Source of the DNA: Gordonia jinghuaiqii
GTDB taxonomy: Bacteria > Actinomycetota > Actinomycetes > Mycobacteriales > Mycobacteriaceae
DNA length: 64,000 nt
Reading direction: 5' to 3'
Assembly: GCF_014041935.1 (NCBI RefSeq)
Contig: NZ_CP059491.1
Location: 2,666,001-2,730,000, forward strand
In this document: in pieces, positions 1-9,060 of the stretch
Layout of the letters: every line of letters starts with the position of its first letter
How positions within the stretch are numbered: position 1 is the stretch's first letter
Translations under genes and position numbers: made by a program
Notes under the pieces: model-generated
Database searches by the model: none
Told to the model about the DNA's origin: nothing
What the model saw: only the letters and a program-made list of their open reading frames with translations

Positions 1-1446
1 CCGGAATACAACATGGCCGTCAACCTGCTCGGCCGCCTCGGGCTCGACGGTGCCCGTGAACTGTTGCACCGCTCATTCGCCCAGTTCCAGGCCGATCGTT
101 CGGTTGTCGGTCAGGCGCGCAAACTCCATGAGTCCCAGCGTGCGCTGCGCAAGCTCGACGCCGAACTGGCGCGGGCGGCCCAAGCGCGCGGACTCGAGCC
201 GGGCGGAACCGACGCGCACGGCGACACCGCCACGGCAGGCGATTCGGTGTACGCGGGGTTCCTCGGCTACATCACCCTGCGCGAGGACATTCGACGCCGC
301 GAGCGAGACCTCAAGTACCGCAAGCGCATCGACACACATGACTCGATCACCGCCGACCTCGCCGCACTCAAACGCGGCCATGTCATCGGTGTCGCCGTCG
401 GCCGGCACCGGGGACTTGCCGTGGTCATCGAACCGGCAACCCAGACGCAGGATCCCAAACCGCTCGTGCTGACCGAGGACGCCTGGTGCGGACGGATCGG
501 CACCCGCGACTTCGTCAATCCGCCCGAGGTGCTGGGCAACATGCGGTTGCCGAAGAACGCCGACCGCCGGACCGGTCGCGGTCGACGCGACCTGGCGTCG
601 GCGTTGCGTTCGACGGGCATCGAGGTGCCTCGCGGTCGCCAGAAGAAGCGTGCCGATGCTGCCGACGACACCGAACTGGCCGGCCTTCGTCGGACCTTGC
701 GCGCACATCCTGCCCACCAGCTGCCGGGCGGGGACGACCTGTTCCGTCTGGCCGAGCGTCGAAATCGACTCCTCCGCGACATCGTCAGCGCCGAACGCGC
801 CATCGGGGAGCGGACCTCGACCCTCGGCGTCACCTTCGACCACATCGTCGGCGTGCTCAGTGAACTGGGCTACCTCGAACGGGCGCCGGAGCCCTCCGAA
901 TCGACCGGGCACACGATGCTGGTGACCGAGTCGGGCAAGCTGCTCGGCCGGATCTACAGCGAAAGTGACCTGGTGGTCACCGAGTGCATCCGGTCGGGTG
1001 TGTGGGATGACCTGTCGCCCGCCGATCTGGCCGCGGTCGTCGCGGCGCTCGTGTACGAGAGCCGACGCGACAGTTACGGCGGGATCGACGCCCTGCCCGG
1101 CAGCACCTCGTTGCGCACGGCGATGGCAGCGACCGTCGAGATCTGGTCGAACGTCACCGCGGTGGAGTCGCGCCACCACGTGAGCCCCACCCGCGAACCC
1201 GACACCGGCTTCTCGGTGGCGGTCGCGACGTGGGCGTCGGGGCGCACGCTCGGCGAGGCCTTGCTGCTGGCGGGGGAACGCGGCCAGCTGTTGTCTCCGG
1301 GCGACTTCGTGCGCTGGAACAGGCAGATCGTCGATCTGCTGGAACAGATCCGCCTCTGCGTCGGAACCGACACCCGCCTCGGGGCCACCGCGCGGGCGGC
1401 GGTCAAGGCGATCCGACGAGGAGTGGTGGCCGCCGAGCTGGGCTGA
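1..1446 (+). CDS. helY: DEAD/DEAH-box RNA helicase, HelY-like, C-terminal part
   Basis: Only the last 481 residues lie in the window. The frame is open at base 1 (PEYNMAVNLLGRLG), so the Met at 13 is internal and the helicase core is outside. The visible part matches the C-terminal region of Ski2-like actinobacterial HelY helicases: a charged segment resembling a coiled coil (about residues 35-115), a variable middle, and an alpha-helical DSHCT-type end with LAAVVAALVYESRRD. HelY-type proteins are thought to be ATP-dependent 3'-5' RNA helicases; no ATPase motif can be checked here. The DUF4333 gene, exonuclease and pepE that follow match my memory of mycobacterial gene order, which supports the call. 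The gene ends with TGA at 1444. Confidence 0.85.
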   Translation, partial: PEYNMAVNLLGRLGLDGARELLHRSFAQFQADRSVVGQARKLHESQRALRKLDAELARAAQARGLEPGGTDAHGDTATAGDSVYAGFLGYITLREDIRRRERDLKYRKRIDTHDSITADLAALKRGHVIGVAVGRHRGLAVVIEPATQTQDPKPLVLTEDAWCGRIGTRDFVNPPEVLGNMRLPKNADRRTGRGRRDLASALRSTGIEVPRGRQKKRADAADDTELAGLRRTLRAHPAHQLPGGDDLFRLAERRNRLLRDIVSAERAIGERTSTLGVTFDHIVGVLSELGYLERAPEPSESTGHTMLVTESGKLLGRIYSESDLVVTECIRSGVWDDLSPADLAAVVAALVYESRRDSYGGIDALPGSTSLRTAMAATVEIWSNVTAVESRHHVSPTREPDTGFSVAVATWASGRTLGEALLLAGERGQLLSPGDFVRWNRQIVDLLEQIRLCVGTDTRLGATARAAVKAIRRGVVAAELG

Positions 1447-1607
1447 TGCCGGCGGGGTGCAGCCGGCTCACTGTCGGCTCAACGGACGACCCCCGCGCGG
1501 CACACGTGGAATGTTCACTGATAGTCGGAGTGCCCTGGGGTAACGTTCACCCAGCATTCGGTGTCGGTGTGCCCCATGCCCCGACGCTGTCGCGACGCAG
1601 TTGTTCG

Positions 1608-1633
1608 CCTCTCACCCCGCCCGGGGTGAGAGG
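1608..1633. terminator. Palindromic hairpin between helY and the DUF4333 gene
   Basis: Two perfectly complementary 12-base arms (1608-1619 and 1622-1633, CCTCTCACCCCG and its complement) are separated by 2 bases. No T-run follows. It sits 160 bases after the helY stop and 17 bases before the next ATG, just ahead of the GGGAGGGA ribosome-binding site. It could be a terminator for helY or a 5'-leader hairpin of the next gene; the sequence does not decide. Confidence 0.45.
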
Positions 1634-1650
1634 CCGAGTGGGAGGGACTC

Positions 1651-2655
1651 ATGACCGACCCGTACAACCCCGATCCGTCCCGACCCGCCCCGTCGCAACC
1701 CACGCCTTCGCAACCCAGCCCGTCCCAGCCTGCCGGAGGGCAGCCTGCGGGCGACAAGACCGAGATCGTGAACCTGCCGGGCGGCGCTGCGGGTTCCGCG
1801 CCGTCCGGACAGCAGCAGCCGGGCCGGCCGCAGGCCGACCCGACGACGATGGCACCGAACCCCGGATACGGGCAGCCGCAACAGGACGCCCACCAGCAGA
1901 ATCCGTACCAGCAAGCGGGTGCGCACCAAGCCGGGACACCACAGCACGGGGGGCCGGTCCAGTCCCAGCCGACTCAGGTCGGTTACCCCCCGTCCGCGCC
2001 CGGCCAATACGGTCAGCCCGGCGGTTATGAGCCCGGGCAGCAGGGATACCAGGCGGTACCGGGCCCCGGCCAGCAGAACTACGGCCAGCAGAACCCCGGA
2101 CAGCAGAATTATGGCCAGCAGTACCCCGGCCAGCAGCCGTACGGTCAGCCCGATCCCGGACAGTACAACCAGCCCGGCCAGTACGGGCAGCAGAACCCCG
2201 GGCAACAGAACTATGGCCAGCAGAACTACGGCCAGCCACCGCAGGGCCAGGGCGCCCCGGGTCCCTACGGTCAGAACCCGTACGGCCCACCGATGGGTGG
2301 CGACCAGTTCAGCGGAATGGCGGCGGGCAAATCCAACAAGACCGCGCGGACGCTGCTGTTCGCCGGTGGCGGTGCACTCGTCCTGATCGCCGCGATCCTG
2401 CTGATCACCGCGTTCTGGGTCCCGGGGTGGGCCCCGAAGAACCTCGACCAGCAGGCCGCCCAGGACGGCGTCCAGAAGATCCTGACCGAGGACTACCAGG
2501 CCAGCGACGTCACGAACGTGAAGTGCCCGTCGGGGCAGCGCGTCGAGGCAGGCACCTCGTTCACCTGCTCGGTCACGGTCGGCGGGCAGGACCAGCAGGT
2601 CAAGGTCACCTTCATCGACGACGACGGCCGGTACGAGGTGTCTCGCCCCAGCTGA
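1651..2655 (+). CDS. Pro/Gln-rich membrane-anchored DUF4333 protein
   Basis: A 334-residue protein with three parts. Residues 1-225 are disordered, rich in Pro, Gln, Gly and Tyr, with repeats such as [18 protein letters not shown]. One hydrophobic segment follows ([20 protein letters not shown], about 237-256). A C-terminal domain of about 75 residues has the paired cysteines and closing motif of DUF4333 ([22 protein letters not shown]). The topology predicted is a cytoplasmic repeat tail, one membrane pass and an extracellular DUF4333 domain. The role of DUF4333 is unknown; many members are secreted or lipoproteins of mycolic-acid bacteria. It appears to be the counterpart of M. tuberculosis Rv2091c by position. 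The start is ATG 1651 behind GGGAGGGA. Some repeat units are 15-bp tandem copies. Confidence 0.85.
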   Translation: MTDPYNPDPSRPAPSQPTPSQPSPSQPAGGQPAGDKTEIVNLPGGAAGSAPSGQQQPGRPQADPTTMAPNPGYGQPQQDAHQQNPYQQAGAHQAGTPQHGGPVQSQPTQVGYPPSAPGQYGQPGGYEPGQQGYQAVPGPGQQNYGQQNPGQQNYGQQYPGQQPYGQPDPGQYNQPGQYGQQNPGQQNYGQQNYGQPPQGQGAPGPYGQNPYGPPMGGDQFSGMAAGKSNKTARTLLFAGGGALVLIAAILLITAFWVPGWAPKNLDQQAAQDGVQKILTEDYQASDVTNVKCPSGQRVEAGTSFTCSVTVGGQDQQVKVTFIDDDGRYEVSRPS

Positions 2656-2683
2656 TCGTCCCCGATTCTCAGCGCACCGACGC

Positions 2684-3676
2684 TCAGCGCGCCATCGACC
2701 AGCCCAAGGCCTTCGCCAGTCGGCCGACCGAGGCGCCGATACCCAGTTCCTCGATGAGCTCGGCAAGCGACTCGGGATCCGCGGGTTCGTCGGGCAGGAC
2801 ATCGGGACCGCTGTCGATGGTCTCGGCGTCGGTACGGACCGCGACCACCGTGCGCGCGGCCTCGAGATAATCGGCCGAGGCCAGCAACGACTTCCGGCTC
2901 CGTGTCGGGACGTTCGACGACGGATCGGCAGCCGCCGCCTCGAGCGCGTCGAGGCTGCCGAACTCGGTGATGAGTTTGGCCGCGGTCTTCTCCCCGATAC
3001 CCGGGACACCGGGCAGCCCGTCCGACGGATCGCCACGCAGGATGGACATCTCCGCGTAGCCGACACCCGCCCGCTCGACCGGGACCCCGTATTTCTCGGC
3101 GACCTCGACCGGACCCATCATCTCGGCCTTCGCCAGGCCGCGACCGACGTACAACACCCGCACCGGGACCGGGTCGTCGGCGACGACCTGCAACAGGTCG
3201 CGGTCACCGCTGACCACGATCACCGGATCCGTCGCCTCGTCGTAGGCCAGCGTGCCGATCACGTCGTCGGCCTCGCAACCCTCGGCGCCCGAGGTCGCGA
3301 TCCCGGCGGCCGCGAGGACCGCCATGATCATGTCCACCTGCGGGGTGAGCGTGTCCGGGACCTCCTCGACGTCGATACCCGAACCGCTTGCTCCGGAACC
3401 ACTTACGCCCGGGTTCTCGCCGTCGGCCGGGGCAGCCACCCGGTGCGCTTTGTACGTGGGGATCAGCTCGGTCCGGAACGCGGGTCGCCAGTCGAGATCG
3501 AGGCAGACCACCAGACGGCTCGGGTGCTCGCGCACCACCAGATTGGCGATCGTGTCGATGAACCCACGCACCGCGTTGACAGGTCGGCCGTCCGGGCTGG
3601 TCATCTTCTCCGGAAGTGCGAAGAAGGATCGAAACCACAGGCTCGCGCCGTCGAGCAGCATCAACGAATCCGTCAC
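2684..3676 (-). CDS. Stand-alone 5'-3' exonuclease (DNA polymerase I N-domain family)
   Basis: About 330 residues, the size of the free-standing homologues of the 5'-nuclease domain of DNA polymerase I. Visible family features are the start [19 protein letters not shown], the conserved [10 protein letters not shown] segment, the metal-binding stretch [24 protein letters not shown], and the helix-hairpin-helix [17 protein letters not shown]. Such enzymes remove 5' flaps and RNA primers. The frame is open upstream to 3814, but that would overlap the divergent pepE and adds unconserved sequence. GTG 3676 ([10 protein letters not shown]) is preferred as it abuts the conserved fold. It lies divergent to pepE and convergent with the DUF4333 gene. 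Corresponds by position to Rv2090. Confidence 0.88.
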   Translation of the reverse strand: MTDSLMLLDGASLWFRSFFALPEKMTSPDGRPVNAVRGFIDTIANLVVREHPSRLVVCLDLDWRPAFRTELIPTYKAHRVAAPADGENPGVSGSGASGSGIDVEEVPDTLTPQVDMIMAVLAAAGIATSGAEGCEADDVIGTLAYDEATDPVIVVSGDRDLLQVVADDPVPVRVLYVGRGLAKAEMMGPVEVAEKYGVPVERAGVGYAEMSILRGDPSDGLPGVPGIGEKTAAKLITEFGSLDALEAAAADPSSNVPTRSRKSLLASADYLEAARTVVAVRTDAETIDSGPDVLPDEPADPESLAELIEELGIGASVGRLAKALGWSMAR

Positions 3677-3779
3677 CCCCACACTCTTGCACTGACGGGC
3701 CCGGTACGTCACCACCGAGTCCGGGTCGGGGGCAACAGGCACAGGCCGGTAAGAGGCACCGGCCGGTAGTCTTCGACGC

Positions 3780-4949
3780 ATGGCATCAAGCGCGGGAACA
3801 GGACACACCGGCACGGCAAGCGCCGGGACAGCAGCAGCCGGACCGCTTTTCGACCCGGAGGTCTACCGGAACCGCATGCGCCGTGCCGCCGAACTCACCC
3901 GCGACGCCGGCCTGGACGCGTTGGTCGTGGCCCCCGGACCGGACCTTCGCTATCTCGTCGGCTCGCGCGCGGAGACCTTCGAGCGGCTCACCGCGCTGGT
4001 GATACCGGCCGCGGGTGATCCCCGCCTGGTCATCGCCCGTCTCGAGGTCCCGTCTCTGTCGGCCTCGGCGGTGGGCGATCTCGGCATCGAGGTCGCGGAC
4101 TGGGTCGACGGCGACGACGCCCACGGCCTGGCTCTCGCCGGTCTGTCGCCGCAGCCGCGGATCGCCGTCTCCGACTCGATGCCTGCGCTGCACGTGATCC
4201 CGCTTGCCCAACACACCGGCGCCACACCGCAACTCGCGACGGCCGTGTTACGGGAACTACGGATGATCAAGGACGCCGCCGAGATCGACGCGCTGCGTCG
4301 TGCCGGCGCCGCGATCGACCGCGTCCATGCGCGCATGGGGGACTGGCTGATTCCCGGGCGGACCGAACGTGAGGTGTCCGCGGACATCGAGCAGGCGATC
4401 CTCGCGGAGGGGCACACCGAGGCGGCCTTCATCATCGTCGGCTCGGGGCCCAACGGCGCCGATCCCCATCACGAGTTCTCCGATCGGGTCATCGAGCGCT
4501 CCGACATCGTCGTCATCGACATCGGCGGGCCGGTGGAACCCGGGTACAACTCGGACTCCACCCGCACCTACTGCTTCGGAGAACCACCGTCCGATGTGGC
4601 CGATGCCTACGCCGCACTGCACGACGCGCAGCGCGCAGCCGTGGCCGCCGTACGGCCGGGGGTCACCGCGGCCTCGATCGACGCCACGGCCCGCGACCTG
4701 CTGCGCTCACGCGGACTCGCCGAGCAGTTCATCCACCGCACCGGACACGGCATCGGACTGTCGGTTCACGAGGAGCCCTACATCGTCGACGGCAACGACA
4801 TCACCCTCCGCCCGGGAATGGCGTTCAGCGTCGAACCCGGTGTCTACTTCTCCGGTCGCTGGGGTGCACGCATCGAGGACATCGTCGTCGTCACCGACGA
4901 CGGGTGCGAGTCACTCAACAACCGTCCGCACGAGCTCGTGCGGCTCTGA
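3780..4949 (+). CDS. pepE: M24-family Xaa-Pro dipeptidase
   Basis: A 389-residue cytoplasmic metallopeptidase. An N-terminal creatinase-like domain (about 20-155) precedes the pita-bread catalytic domain. All five metal ligands are visible: Asp in VVIDIGG, Asp in NSDSTRT, His in [12 protein letters not shown], Glu in SVEPGVY and Glu in ARIEDIV. The family removes N-terminal residues next to proline; preference for dipeptides is inferred from similarity to mycobacterial PepE (Rv2089c). The first 20 residues (Ala/Gly/Thr-rich) are probably not conserved, so a start slightly downstream is possible. It is transcribed away from the exonuclease and converges on the F420-linked reductase, 3 bases from its stop. 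Confidence 0.9.
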   Translation: MASSAGTGHTGTASAGTAAAGPLFDPEVYRNRMRRAAELTRDAGLDALVVAPGPDLRYLVGSRAETFERLTALVIPAAGDPRLVIARLEVPSLSASAVGDLGIEVADWVDGDDAHGLALAGLSPQPRIAVSDSMPALHVIPLAQHTGATPQLATAVLRELRMIKDAAEIDALRRAGAAIDRVHARMGDWLIPGRTEREVSADIEQAILAEGHTEAAFIIVGSGPNGADPHHEFSDRVIERSDIVVIDIGGPVEPGYNSDSTRTYCFGEPPSDVADAYAALHDAQRAAVAAVRPGVTAASIDATARDLLRSRGLAEQFIHRTGHGIGLSVHEEPYIVDGNDITLRPGMAFSVEPGVYFSGRWGARIEDIVVVTDDGCESLNNRPHELVRL

Positions 4950-4952
4950 GGT

Positions 4953-5354
4953 TCACCCCAGCAGGGACGCCGAGCCGAGTACCCGCGTCACGCTGATCTC
5001 GATCACCACGCGGCGCGGGTTGGGCTTGGGCTGGCGATAGCGTTGCGCGTAGCGCTGTTCGGCCTCCCGGACGCGGTCGGGTTCGCGCCGAACGGTGGCC
5101 GGACCCTCGAGGGTCAGCCACCTCGGGCCGTCGACGTTGGTCACCGCGGCATAGGCCCCGCGCTCGGCGTTGCGGACCTTCTGGCTGCCCTCGAAAGTGA
5201 TCACACGTGCGAGACCGGCTTCGGGGTCCCAGGTGAAGCCCACGGCGACGACGTGCGGGGTCCCGTCTGCGCGCAGGGTGGCGAGGGTGCCGAGGTGACG
5301 CTCGGTGAGGAACTCGACCGCGGCGGGTCCGAGATCGGCTGCGGTGCGTGACAT
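4953..5354 (-). CDS. F420H2-dependent biliverdin reductase-like protein (PPOX/FDOR-B family)
   Basis: A 133-residue single-domain split-barrel protein. Its motifs match what I recall of M. tuberculosis Rv2074, shown to reduce biliverdin with F420H2: [20 protein letters not shown] near the N-terminus, GPRWLTLEG in the middle, and the C-terminal [18 protein letters not shown]. Start ATG 5354 is preceded by GAGGG; the open frame extends to 5645 but that is the shadow of the adjacent SDR gene. As in M. tuberculosis, it is beside an SDR gene and the cobL-M-K genes. F420 binding and substrate are inferred from the family, not visible as single residues. Confidence 0.85.
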   Translation of the reverse strand: MSRTAADLGPAAVEFLTERHLGTLATLRADGTPHVVAVGFTWDPEAGLARVITFEGSQKVRNAERGAYAAVTNVDGPRWLTLEGPATVRREPDRVREAEQRYAQRYRQPKPNPRRVVIEISVTRVLGSASLLG

Positions 5355-5418
5355 GGCCCTCACGCTAGCCGCGGCGCGGCCCGCCGACGCCGTCGGGGCC
5401 GGTGCGATACTGCTAGTC

Positions 5419-6210
5419 ATGGCGTTCAGGAGGAGAGCATCCCAGCCGCAGTCGGACTCTGACGGGTCCGTCGTCCTGTTCGGTGGACGCAGCGAGATCG
5501 GGGTCGCCACCGCGGCCCGCCTCGCGCCGGGCCGGACGGTCGTCCTCGCTGCCCGGCGCCCCGACGACCTCGCCGCCGAGACCGCGCGTCTCCTCGCGGC
5601 CGGCGCCACCGCCGTGCACACGGTGGCCTTCGACGCCGATGACACCGACAGTCATCCGGCGCTCATCGACCTGCTGGTGCGACAGTACGGACCGATCGGC
5701 GTCGCGATCGTCGCGTTCGGGATGCTCGGGGATCAGTCCCGCGCCGAAACCGATGTCGCACATGCCCTCCAGATCGCGCACACCGACTACTACGCGCAGA
5801 TCAGCGTGCTGACCCCACTCGCCACGGCGCTGCGGACGCAGGGCTCCGGCACCATCGTGGTCTTCTCGTCGGTCGCCGGCATCCGGGTGCGCCGCGCCAA
5901 CTACGTCTACGGCTCCACCAAGGCCGGCCTCGACGGATTCGCCAGCGGGCTGTCGGACGCGTTGCACGGCACCGGTGTTCGGCTGCTGCTGGTGCGACCG
6001 GGTTTCGTGATCGGCGCGATGACCCGCGAGCTGATGGACTCCGGGGTCACACCTGCCCCGATGTCGGTGAACGCCGAGCAGGTCGCCGACGCCGTGGCCC
6101 GCGCCTACCGCAAAGGGTGGGGCGAGGTGTGGGTTCCCGCGACGCTGCGTCCGGTGTTCTTCGGGATGCGGATGTTGCCGCGAGCGGTCTGGCGGAGACT
6201 GCCCAGATGA
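5419..6210 (+). CDS. SDR-family oxidoreductase, DprE2-like
   Basis: A 263-residue short-chain dehydrogenase. The N-terminal nucleotide site is a variant ([16 protein letters not shown]) and the catalytic Ser-Tyr-Lys set is present (VFSSVAG, then [13 protein letters not shown]). The C-terminal [17 protein letters not shown] and [23 protein letters not shown] resembles decaprenylphosphoryl-ribose 2'-epimerase subunit DprE2 and its paralogues such as Rv2073c. DprE2 completes arabinose-donor synthesis for the cell wall. This copy lies with cobalamin genes rather than with dprE1, so it is more likely a paralogue of unknown substrate. ATG 5419 was chosen; upstream in-frame codons overlap the divergent gene. 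Its stop overlaps the cobL start (ATGA). Confidence 0.8.
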   Translation: MAFRRRASQPQSDSDGSVVLFGGRSEIGVATAARLAPGRTVVLAARRPDDLAAETARLLAAGATAVHTVAFDADDTDSHPALIDLLVRQYGPIGVAIVAFGMLGDQSRAETDVAHALQIAHTDYYAQISVLTPLATALRTQGSGTIVVFSSVAGIRVRRANYVYGSTKAGLDGFASGLSDALHGTGVRLLLVRPGFVIGAMTRELMDSGVTPAPMSVNAEQVADAVARAYRKGWGEVWVPATLRPVFFGMRMLPRAVWRRLPR

Positions 6211-7496
6211 GTTCGACCCAGATGAGTTCGACCCAGACGAGTTCGACCCCGCGCTTCGTGGTGGTGGGGATCGGGGCCGACGGTTGGCGCGGACTCCCCG
6301 ACACCGTCCGCGACGAACTCCGGTCCGCTGGGGTGATCTACGGTGCGACACGGCAACTGGCGCTGCTGGACACCGCTCGAGGAGAACTCACCGCCGACCT
6401 GCGCCCCTGGCGGTCACCGATGTCGGATCACCTCACCGAGGTGATCGACACCACCGTCGAGGGCCCGGTGCACATTCTGGCCAGCGGCGATCCGATGTTC
6501 CACGGGGTCGGTGCGAGCATCGTCTCCCGCGTGGGAGCCGGTGGGGTGCGGGTGTACCCCGCGGTCTCCAGCGTCAGTCTGGCGTGCGCCCGCCTCGGGT
6601 GGGATCTCGCCGCGACGCGGATCGTCAGCGCCGTCCGCGCCGACCCGGCCGTGGTGCTCACCGAAGTCACCGACGGTGCCCGCGTGCTCCTGTTGAGCCG
6701 TGACGAGACCACCCCCGCAAACGTCGCGGAACTGCTCGTGCGCAACGGGTTCGGTGCGTCGACGATGGCGGTGCTCGAGCAGCTCGGTGGCCCGGACGAA
6801 TCCGTCGAGTACGCGACCGCCGACACCTGGACCCGCCCGGCGGGCGATCCGCTCAACCTCGTCGCCCTCGACTGTGTGGGCCCACGCCGCACCGGTCTGC
6901 CCGGGCGGGACGACGACTCCTACGAACACGACGGCCAGATCACCAAGTCGACGATCCGGGCACTGACGGTCTGCGCGCTCGAACCCGCGGGTCACCAGGT
7001 GCTCTGGGACATCGGCGCGGGATCGGGCAGTGTGTCGATCGAATGGTTGCGGGCCGACGACCGCGGCCGGGTCGTCGCCTTCGAGCGCGATCCCGGGCGC
7101 GCTGAACGGCTGACCAGAAACGCTCGGAAACACGGTGTCGCCCATCGTATCTCGGTTCGCGGTCCGGCGCCCGAAGCGCTCGGCGACGCTCCCGCGCCCG
7201 ACGCGGTGTTCATCGGGGGAGGTCTCGACGAGGACGTCCTCACCCGTGCGTGGCGGGCATTGCGCCCGACGGGCCGGATCGTGGCGAACGCGGTCACCGT
7301 GGAGAACCAGGCCGTACTCACGCGATGGAACGCACAGTGCGGGGGCACGTTGCGACGGCTGTCGATCGAGACCGTCGCACCCCTGGGCACGATGACCACC
7401 TGGCGACCCGCCCTGCCGATCGTGCAGTGGGTTGCCACCAAAGGCGCGAGCACCACAGGCGAGGCCGACGAGATCCGCACGGGAGAGAAACGATGA
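6207..7496 (+). CDS. cobL: Precorrin-6Y C5,15-methyltransferase (decarboxylating), CbiE-CbiT fusion
   Basis: A 429-residue bifunctional enzyme of aerobic corrin-ring synthesis. It methylates C5 and C15 of precorrin-6B and removes the acetate carboxyl to give precorrin-8. The CbiE part (about 15-205) has VVVGIGADGW, LASGDPMFHGVG and VYPAVSSVSLACARLGWD. The CbiT part (about 230-410) has a SAM-binding segment WDIGAGSGSVSIEWLR and DAVFIGGG. Residues 1-15 are [15 protein letters not shown] from a 15-bp tandem repeat, so both ATG 6207 and ATG 6222 are possible starts. The first is favoured because it forms an ATGA overlap with the SDR gene. First of three coupled cob genes. Confidence 0.95.
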   Translation: MSSTQMSSTQTSSTPRFVVVGIGADGWRGLPDTVRDELRSAGVIYGATRQLALLDTARGELTADLRPWRSPMSDHLTEVIDTTVEGPVHILASGDPMFHGVGASIVSRVGAGGVRVYPAVSSVSLACARLGWDLAATRIVSAVRADPAVVLTEVTDGARVLLLSRDETTPANVAELLVRNGFGASTMAVLEQLGGPDESVEYATADTWTRPAGDPLNLVALDCVGPRRTGLPGRDDDSYEHDGQITKSTIRALTVCALEPAGHQVLWDIGAGSGSVSIEWLRADDRGRVVAFERDPGRAERLTRNARKHGVAHRISVRGPAPEALGDAPAPDAVFIGGGLDEDVLTRAWRALRPTGRIVANAVTVENQAVLTRWNAQCGGTLRRLSIETVAPLGTMTTWRPALPIVQWVATKGASTTGEADEIRTGEKR

Positions 7497-8269
7497 CCGT
7501 CTACTTCATCGGCGCCGGGCCCGGAGCGCCCGACCTGATCACCGTGCGCGGCGCCCAGATCCTGGGGGAGTGCCGCACCTGTCTGTACGCCGGTTCGCTC
7601 GTACCCGCCGAACTGCTCGAACTCTGCCCCGCCGACGCCGACCTCATCGACACCGCGCGAATGCCGTTGCCCGACATCATCGAGCACATCGTGGCCGCAC
7701 ACGCGCGCGGGCACGATGTGGCCCGTCTCCATTCGGGTGACCTGTCCATCTACTCGGCACTGACCGAGCAGCAGCGCGAGCTGACCGCGCGAGGCGTCGA
7801 TCACCGGATCGTGCCCGGGGTGCCTGCGTTCGCGGCCGCCGCGGCGGCCCTGGACACAGAGCTCACGGTCCCCGGAGTCGGACAGAGCCTCCTCATCACG
7901 CGCGTGTCCACGCTGTCCACCGACATGCCGCCCGGTGAGGACCTCGCCACCCTCGCTGCCACGGGTGTCACCCTCGCCCTCCATCTGGCGGCGCACCGCG
8001 CCGAGCAGATCGTCGAGGCGCTGGCCCCGCATTACGGGGACGACTGTCCCACGGCGACAGTCGCTTTCGCCAGCAGGGACAACGAGCAGGTCGTCCGGTG
8101 CCCGTTACACCGGCTTGCGCAGACACTCGAGGCCGCCGGCATACGCAAGACCGCGATCATCTTCGTCGGCCGCGTTCTCGACGACACCCATCCCGAGGTC
8201 ACGGACAGCTATCTGTATTCCCGGGCGCGCATGACAAAGCTGCGGGCGGACTCGAGCCCGCACCCATGA
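7493..8269 (+). CDS. cobM: Precorrin-4 C11-methyltransferase
   Basis: A 258-residue SAM-dependent tetrapyrrole methylase that converts precorrin-4 to precorrin-5. Family signatures run in order: VYFIGAGPGAPDLITVRG at the N-terminus, LYAGSLVP, the SAM-site motif RLHSGDLSIYSALTEQ, RIVPGVPAFAAAAAALDTELT, and VGRVLDD near the end. The length is typical. ATG 7493 overlaps the cobL stop (ATGA) and follows GGGAGAG. Its own stop overlaps the cobK start in the same way, so cobL-M-K should be translated as one coupled set. Confidence 0.96.
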   Translation: MTVYFIGAGPGAPDLITVRGAQILGECRTCLYAGSLVPAELLELCPADADLIDTARMPLPDIIEHIVAAHARGHDVARLHSGDLSIYSALTEQQRELTARGVDHRIVPGVPAFAAAAAALDTELTVPGVGQSLLITRVSTLSTDMPPGEDLATLAATGVTLALHLAAHRAEQIVEALAPHYGDDCPTATVAFASRDNEQVVRCPLHRLAQTLEAAGIRKTAIIFVGRVLDDTHPEVTDSYLYSRARMTKLRADSSPHP

Positions 8270-9027
8270 CCGACCCGGACACCGGAACACCACAGGTTCT
8301 GATTCTCGGCGGCACCGGCGAGGCACGTGCGCTCGCAGCGGCGCTCGCCGACACCGACATCTTCTTCATCAGCTCACTGGCGGGCCGGGTCAACAACCCC
8401 CGGCTGCCGGTCGGACCGGTGCGGATCGGCGGGTTCGGTGGGATCGACGGTCTTCGGAACTGGTTGCTGGGCAACCGGATCGGCGCGATCGTCGACGCGA
8501 CGCACCCCTTCGCCGCGACCATCACCGCCAACGCGAGCGAGGCCTCCGCCACCACGGGCATCCCGATGCTGCGTCTTCGTCGGGAACCGTGGACTCCGAC
8601 GGCGGGGGACCGGTGGACGCAGGTACCCGATCTGCACGCGGCGGCAGCCGAGGTTCGTCGGCGCGGCACCCGGGTCCTGCTCACCACCGGTCGCCAGGAC
8701 GTCGGCGTCTTCGCCGGGATCGACTCCGCCTGGTTCCTGATCCGTGTGGTCGATCCACCGACCGCGGATCTTCCCCCGCACCACGAGATCCTGCGTTCAC
8801 GAGGACCCTATGACCTGGAGTCCGAGCTCGGCTTGTTGCGCGACAACAGGATCGACCTCCTCGTCACCAAGAACAGCGGAGGACCGCTGACACACGCCAA
8901 GCTGGAGGCGGCCGCCGGGCTGGGGATCGACGTGATCATGGTCGACCGCCCCGCCGAACCCGACGTGCCGACGGTCTCAGACGTCGGTGCGGCCCGCGAG
9001 TGGCTCCGGCGAGTGAACCTCGCCTGA
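8266..9027 (+). CDS. cobK: Precorrin-6A reductase
   Basis: A 253-residue NADPH-dependent reductase converting precorrin-6A to precorrin-6B. The N-terminus carries the Rossmann-like LILGGTGEARALAAAL. The family segments IVDATHPFAATITANA, LLTTGRQDVGVFA, LRSRGPYDLESELGLL and LVTKNSGG (with the Ser/Gly site before THAKLEAA) are all present. The start overlaps cobM by 4 bases. It is the last gene of the forward cob set and converges on cobIJ, with a short stem-loop in the 33-base gap. Confidence 0.95.
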   Translation: MTDPDTGTPQVLILGGTGEARALAAALADTDIFFISSLAGRVNNPRLPVGPVRIGGFGGIDGLRNWLLGNRIGAIVDATHPFAATITANASEASATTGIPMLRLRREPWTPTAGDRWTQVPDLHAAAAEVRRRGTRVLLTTGRQDVGVFAGIDSAWFLIRVVDPPTADLPPHHEILRSRGPYDLESELGLLRDNRIDLLVTKNSGGPLTHAKLEAAAGLGIDVIMVDRPAEPDVPTVSDVGAAREWLRRVNLA

Positions 9028-9034
9028 GCGCTGC

Positions 9035-9056
9035 CGGCCCGAATCCTGCCGGGCCG
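9035..9056. terminator. Stem-loop between convergent cobK and cobIJ
   Basis: A 7-bp stem (CGGCCCG at 9035-9041 with CGGGCCG at 9050-9056) and 8-base loop fill the gap between two convergent stop codons. There is no T-run, so it is only a weak bidirectional terminator candidate. The two arms are also part of an imperfect direct repeat (CCGAATCCT twice). Confidence 0.4.
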
Positions 9057-9060
9057 AATC

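Noticed and set aside
73..1179. 368-residue minus-strand open frame opposite helY
   Set aside because: It is the shadow of a well-conserved helicase gene in high-GC DNA; the translation is Arg/Gly/Asp-rich with no family likeness.
1612..3066. 484-residue minus-strand frame across the DUF4333 and exonuclease genes
   Set aside because: It crosses two real genes in different frames and is composed of low-complexity Leu/Val/Arg runs.
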